From the NCBI RefSeq assembly GCF_015207605.1, contig NZ_JADEWO010000011.1, positions 62,001 to 126,000 on the forward strand: 64,000 bases of DNA, in the 5' to 3' direction. How positions within the stretch are numbered: position 1 is the first letter of the stretch; every line of letters begins with the position of its first letter. Made by a program: the position numbers and the translations under genes. The notes below the pieces were generated by a model, which worked only from the letters and a program-made list of their open reading frames with translations, was not told the origin of the DNA and made no database searches. Below are positions 62,752 to 64,000 of the stretch, piece by piece. The DNA comes from Oculatella sp. LEGE 06141. Lineage in GTDB: Bacteria > Cyanobacteriota > Cyanobacteriia > Elainellales > Elainellaceae.

Positions 62752-63354
62752 GATCGCTTAGGGAGAATGTGTTCACTTATTCTAAGAACTGTATCAGACC
62801 ATTATCAGTTAGAAGCTTACAGAGCTTCAAGTTTGTGCTGAGTTTTTTGCTGGCTGTCCATTAATTCTGACAATTATTCCGAGAAATGGCAGAGACAGCG
62901 TGATTCTTCAGTCATGCAGTTTCTGCATCAGCCCGAAAAAGACGCGATCGTCCCATTCCTGCTTCAGCAAAATAGCCACCATTTTACTGGTTGGCATGGG
63001 TAGGTTTAAGTGAGGAGCCGCAAATCGACTGAAACGGGTTTCAGGAAGATGTCTGGTCTAATTCTTAGCCCGATACCGGATAGGGGTGTAGCCATACCCT
63101 GCGGAAAAGGGTCAGCATTCTGGGGCTATTGCAAGGGCTACCTGCCGAAGGCAACGCTCTTACGGAGATATTGGATTCGTTTAAACCACCTTTGAGAAAG
63201 CCACTTCAGAAAGATTATGCAAAGAGAGGCGAGTTTAACTGATCTTGGCTGCATAATCAAAGACTAAGGTTCTGGATAGACTTCCGTATTTCTACGACTG
63301 TTGCAAGCTGACTTTTTAAAGACTATTTGAAAATTAAGGGTTGAAATATCCAGG
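62752..63354. other. Intergenic stretch, no gene seen
   Basis: About 600 bases between ileS and the truncated gene at the window end. A small ATGCAG-TTT-CTGCAT hairpin lies at 62914-62928. The rest shows no coding frame or clear repeat. Confidence 0.45.
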
Positions 63355-64000
63355 ATGTCTCTGCATCTAAAGTCATATACCGCTACGGTATGGCACTCCA
63401 CGAAGGCTCAGTCACCACTGACGAGTTTGTTACCCTCCAGTTCCTTCTTTCAACGCAGTTCTGCTAATTCCAAGCGAGCATCAGAGCATCTATGGTATGG
63501 GCGGAACAAGCAACACCCTATGCGGTTTGCGTCCACTCAGCGTCAGCGAGCCTTGAAACAGACGTTAGAAGTTGACCGGACGCTCGATCTAAAGGCCGTT
63601 GTCAAGCAATTTATTCGCCCAACCCAGCAAATTCGCGGTGAACTCAGTCCTGCCGATCGCAATCAGATGAAGAGAGGCGATCGCTTTGCCCGTCAGTTTC
63701 TGAGGGGCGATCGCTTTGTTGATGAATACCGCCTGGTGAAAGCAAAGATTGGGCAGCAAATCCATGTACAGCTCAATTCTTTCAGTTTTGATACGTATCT
63801 GCAACTGGTCGATCGCCGTACCAACACCGTCTTGTTTCAAAATGATGATGCGAATCTGGGGTATACCACCGACTCTAGCCTCACCTTTATTGTGCAGCCA
63901 GGAGTTGACTATACGCTGCGGATCAGCAGTTTTCATCCTAACCAAACGGGACGCTATCACCTCAGTACACGCGGCTTTCAAGCCCGCTCAACCCCACAGT
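63355..64000 (+). CDS. Pre-peptidase C-terminal (PPC) domain protein (3' partial)
   Basis: The frame is open to the window edge without a stop (215 codons visible). ATG 63355 gives a long low-complexity N-terminus; ATG 63520 is an alternative, and neither has a good ribosome site. Residues from about 90 form a PPC-like beta domain: RGELSPADRNQ, then DEYRLVKAKIGQQIHVQLNS, FDTYLQLVD, NTVLFQNDDA, SSLTFIVQPGVDYTLRIS and TGRYHLST. This domain is common in secreted cyanobacterial proteases and calcium-binding proteins, so the missing C-terminus may hold a catalytic or repeat domain. A frame on the opposite strand (63589-63981) is its shadow. No signal peptide seen. Confidence 0.75.
   Translation, partial: MSLHLKSYTATVWHSTKAQSPLTSLLPSSSFFQRSSANSKRASEHLWYGRNKQHPMRFASTQRQRALKQTLEVDRTLDLKAVVKQFIRPTQQIRGELSPADRNQMKRGDRFARQFLRGDRFVDEYRLVKAKIGQQIHVQLNSFSFDTYLQLVDRRTNTVLFQNDDANLGYTTDSSLTFIVQPGVDYTLRISSFHPNQTGRYHLSTRGFQARSTPQ

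Noticed and set aside
63589-63981. 130-codon frame on the minus strand at the window end
   Set aside because: The plus strand carries a PPC domain with clear motifs over the same bases, so this frame is its shadow.

Overview
The window is chromosomal DNA from a cyanobacterium, probably a filamentous or other large-genome type; the genus cannot be fixed from the sequence. The HIP1 palindrome GCGATCGC occurs throughout, inside genes and between them. The gene content is cyanobacterial: a DevA-type exporter ATPase, a LabA-like NYN protein, a CpcT-type phycobiliprotein lyase, an FtsH2-like thylakoid protease, a DUF4912 protein, a PAPS-type CysH, and many small proteins of cyanobacteria-only type. 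Core genes (trpB, gltX, ileS, murE, cdsA, ftsH) are intact, and there is no phage, plasmid or CRISPR signal.

Layout. 1-6.6 kb: a partial devA, a YbjN-like protein, a secreted CHAT protease, a coiled-coil/winged-helix protein, an RG-rich disordered protein and a lipid kinase. 6.7-8.7 kb: a two-helix membrane protein of TRADD-N-associated type, convergent with a two-gene operon (a peptidoglycan-binding-domain protein, then a sigma factor with a duplicated region 2). 8.8-15.2 kb: an IS701-like transposase remnant beside tRNA-Ser(UGA), a phosphoesterase, LabA, a sulfurtransferase and an MnmC-like methyltransferase. 15.6-18.3 kb: SUI1, TrpB, RNase D. 18.3-23.1 kb: a tightly packed kinase / response regulator / hybrid kinase operon. 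23.4-33 kb: YifB/ComM, DUF4912, DUF2993, CdsA, CbiT, an Orn/Lys/Arg decarboxylase and FtsH2. 33.3-40.2 kb: a secreted protein, GltX, two near-identical tRNA-Asp genes flanking an SDR gene, AraC with AzlCD, and CpcT. 40.5-43.4 kb: a polar amino acid ABC transporter split over divergent units. 43.6-46.7 kb: DoxX and small unknown proteins. 47-50.5 kb: the ATP-grasp / alpha-E / transglutaminase operon. 51.5-62.8 kb: a coiled-coil protein, DUF1361, MurE, a glutaredoxin-like protein, CysH, a membrane protein, SbcD, RlpA and IleS. 63.4 kb to the end: a truncated pre-peptidase C-terminal (PPC) domain protein.

The intergenic spaces are rich in structure. The clearest result is a family of small non-autonomous mobile elements with GAGGATGTTT-type inverted ends and 3-bp TNA target duplications. 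Three copies have perfect duplications (TAA, TTA, TCA); further copies are decayed or carry different interiors. There is also a separate 126-bp inverted-repeat element, two related compact hairpins, several tandem repeats, a 10-bp-phased direct repeat upstream of cpcT and a 22-bp dyad upstream of the DUF2993 gene.

The best candidates for undescribed biology are the sigma-factor/peptidoglycan-domain operon facing the TRADD-N-associated-type membrane protein, and the ATP-grasp/alpha-E/transglutaminase operon, whose gene trio is known but whose product is not. All functional calls rest on motif recognition by eye; no database search was run.
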